This document shows, piece after piece, positions 5,793 through 5,956 of a stretch of DNA of 5,956 nucleotides (the stretch's first letter is position 1; each line of letters opens with the position of its first letter). The notes beneath the pieces were generated by a model. That model did no database searches, was not told the origin of the DNA, and worked only from the letters and a program-made list of their open reading frames with translations. Position numbers and translations under genes: made by a program. The stretch lies in NCBI GenBank assembly GCA_003170375.1, contig PMZN01000058.1, positions 1 through 5,956 of the forward strand. The letters are read 5' to 3'. Source of the DNA: Acidimicrobiaceae bacterium. GTDB taxonomy: Bacteria > Actinomycetota > Acidimicrobiia > Acidimicrobiales > Bog-793.

Positions 5793-5956
5793 ATGCTGAC
5801 CCGGTTTGCGATCACGCGCCGAGCGGACGACGACGGCGTTGATGCTTCGGTCGTGGAACGGGATTACGTCCTTGCTCACATCGTCGCCCAACTGCACCGA
5901 GCAAAGCCGACGGACGGTGGGCAGCTCGTCTTCGGGCTTGTCGCTTCCCACAAGGG
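5793..5956 (+). CDS. abiEii: AbiEii-like nucleotidyltransferase toxin, N-terminal fragment cut by window edge
   Basis: An ATG two bases after the antitoxin stop opens a frame that runs off the right edge after 54 codons. ASVVERDYVLAHIVAQLHR (residues 18-36) matches the '(V/I)E(K/R)DYVL' opening of AbiEii/AbiGii toxins, and GGQLVF (43-48) matches the strand before the GG(T/S) active-site loop. The window stops before the catalytic D-x-D, so activity cannot be judged. Family members usually read LVFKGGTSL here, whereas this reads LVFGLVASHKG, so the KGG motif may be displaced by about six residues or the stretch may be altered. Position after an AbiEi gene supports the call. Close spacing implies co-transcription and probably translational coupling. 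Confidence 0.8.
   Translation, partial: MLTRFAITRRADDDGVDASVVERDYVLAHIVAQLHRAKPTDGGQLVFGLVASHK

Overview
The window is high-GC DNA with actinobacterial-style codon use, GTG starts and probable leaderless promoters. Its protein families are common in Actinomycetota. It reads as an accessory or defence-type region: every recognisable gene belongs to a family linked to abortive infection or toxin-antitoxin (TA) biology. No transposase, integrase, CRISPR array, rRNA or convincing intact tRNA is visible. The species cannot be named from this sequence.

Layout, left to right. (1) 1-770, minus strand: the N-terminal 256 codons of a TIM-barrel, glycoside-hydrolase-like protein of the type often annotated 'abortive infection protein'; it runs off the left edge. 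(2) 918-2486, plus strand: a Fic-domain protein with an AbiEi-like N-terminal region, an inhibitory (S/T)xxxE(G/N) helix and an intact HPFDDGNGR motif. (3) 2487-2825: no convincing gene. (4) 2826-4309, minus strand: a complete type IV TA operon, abiEi then abiEii, overlapping at GTGA. (5) 4310-5004: a divergent intergenic region of about 700 bp. It holds a candidate promoter/operator for the leftward operon, a minus-strand hairpin with a T-rich tail that may be a terminator or tRNA-like relic, low-complexity DNA, and two nearly identical 25-bp palindromic sites. (6) 5005-5956, plus strand: a second AbiE-type operon, with a complete AbiEi antitoxin followed after 2 bp by the start of an AbiEii-like toxin cut by the right edge.

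The two AbiE operons are divergent and use different antitoxin subfamilies and different candidate operators, so they are probably independent TA modules. AbiEi proteins are winged-helix antitoxins that repress their own operon; AbiEii proteins are nucleotidyltransferase toxins. The Fic protein joins an AbiEi-like region to an AMP-transfer domain, so three proteins in under 6 kb share the AbiEi theme. The most distinctive non-coding signal is the pair of 25-bp palindromes just upstream of the second operon, which look like its autoregulatory operators. That the region protects against phage is inferred from family membership and clustering.
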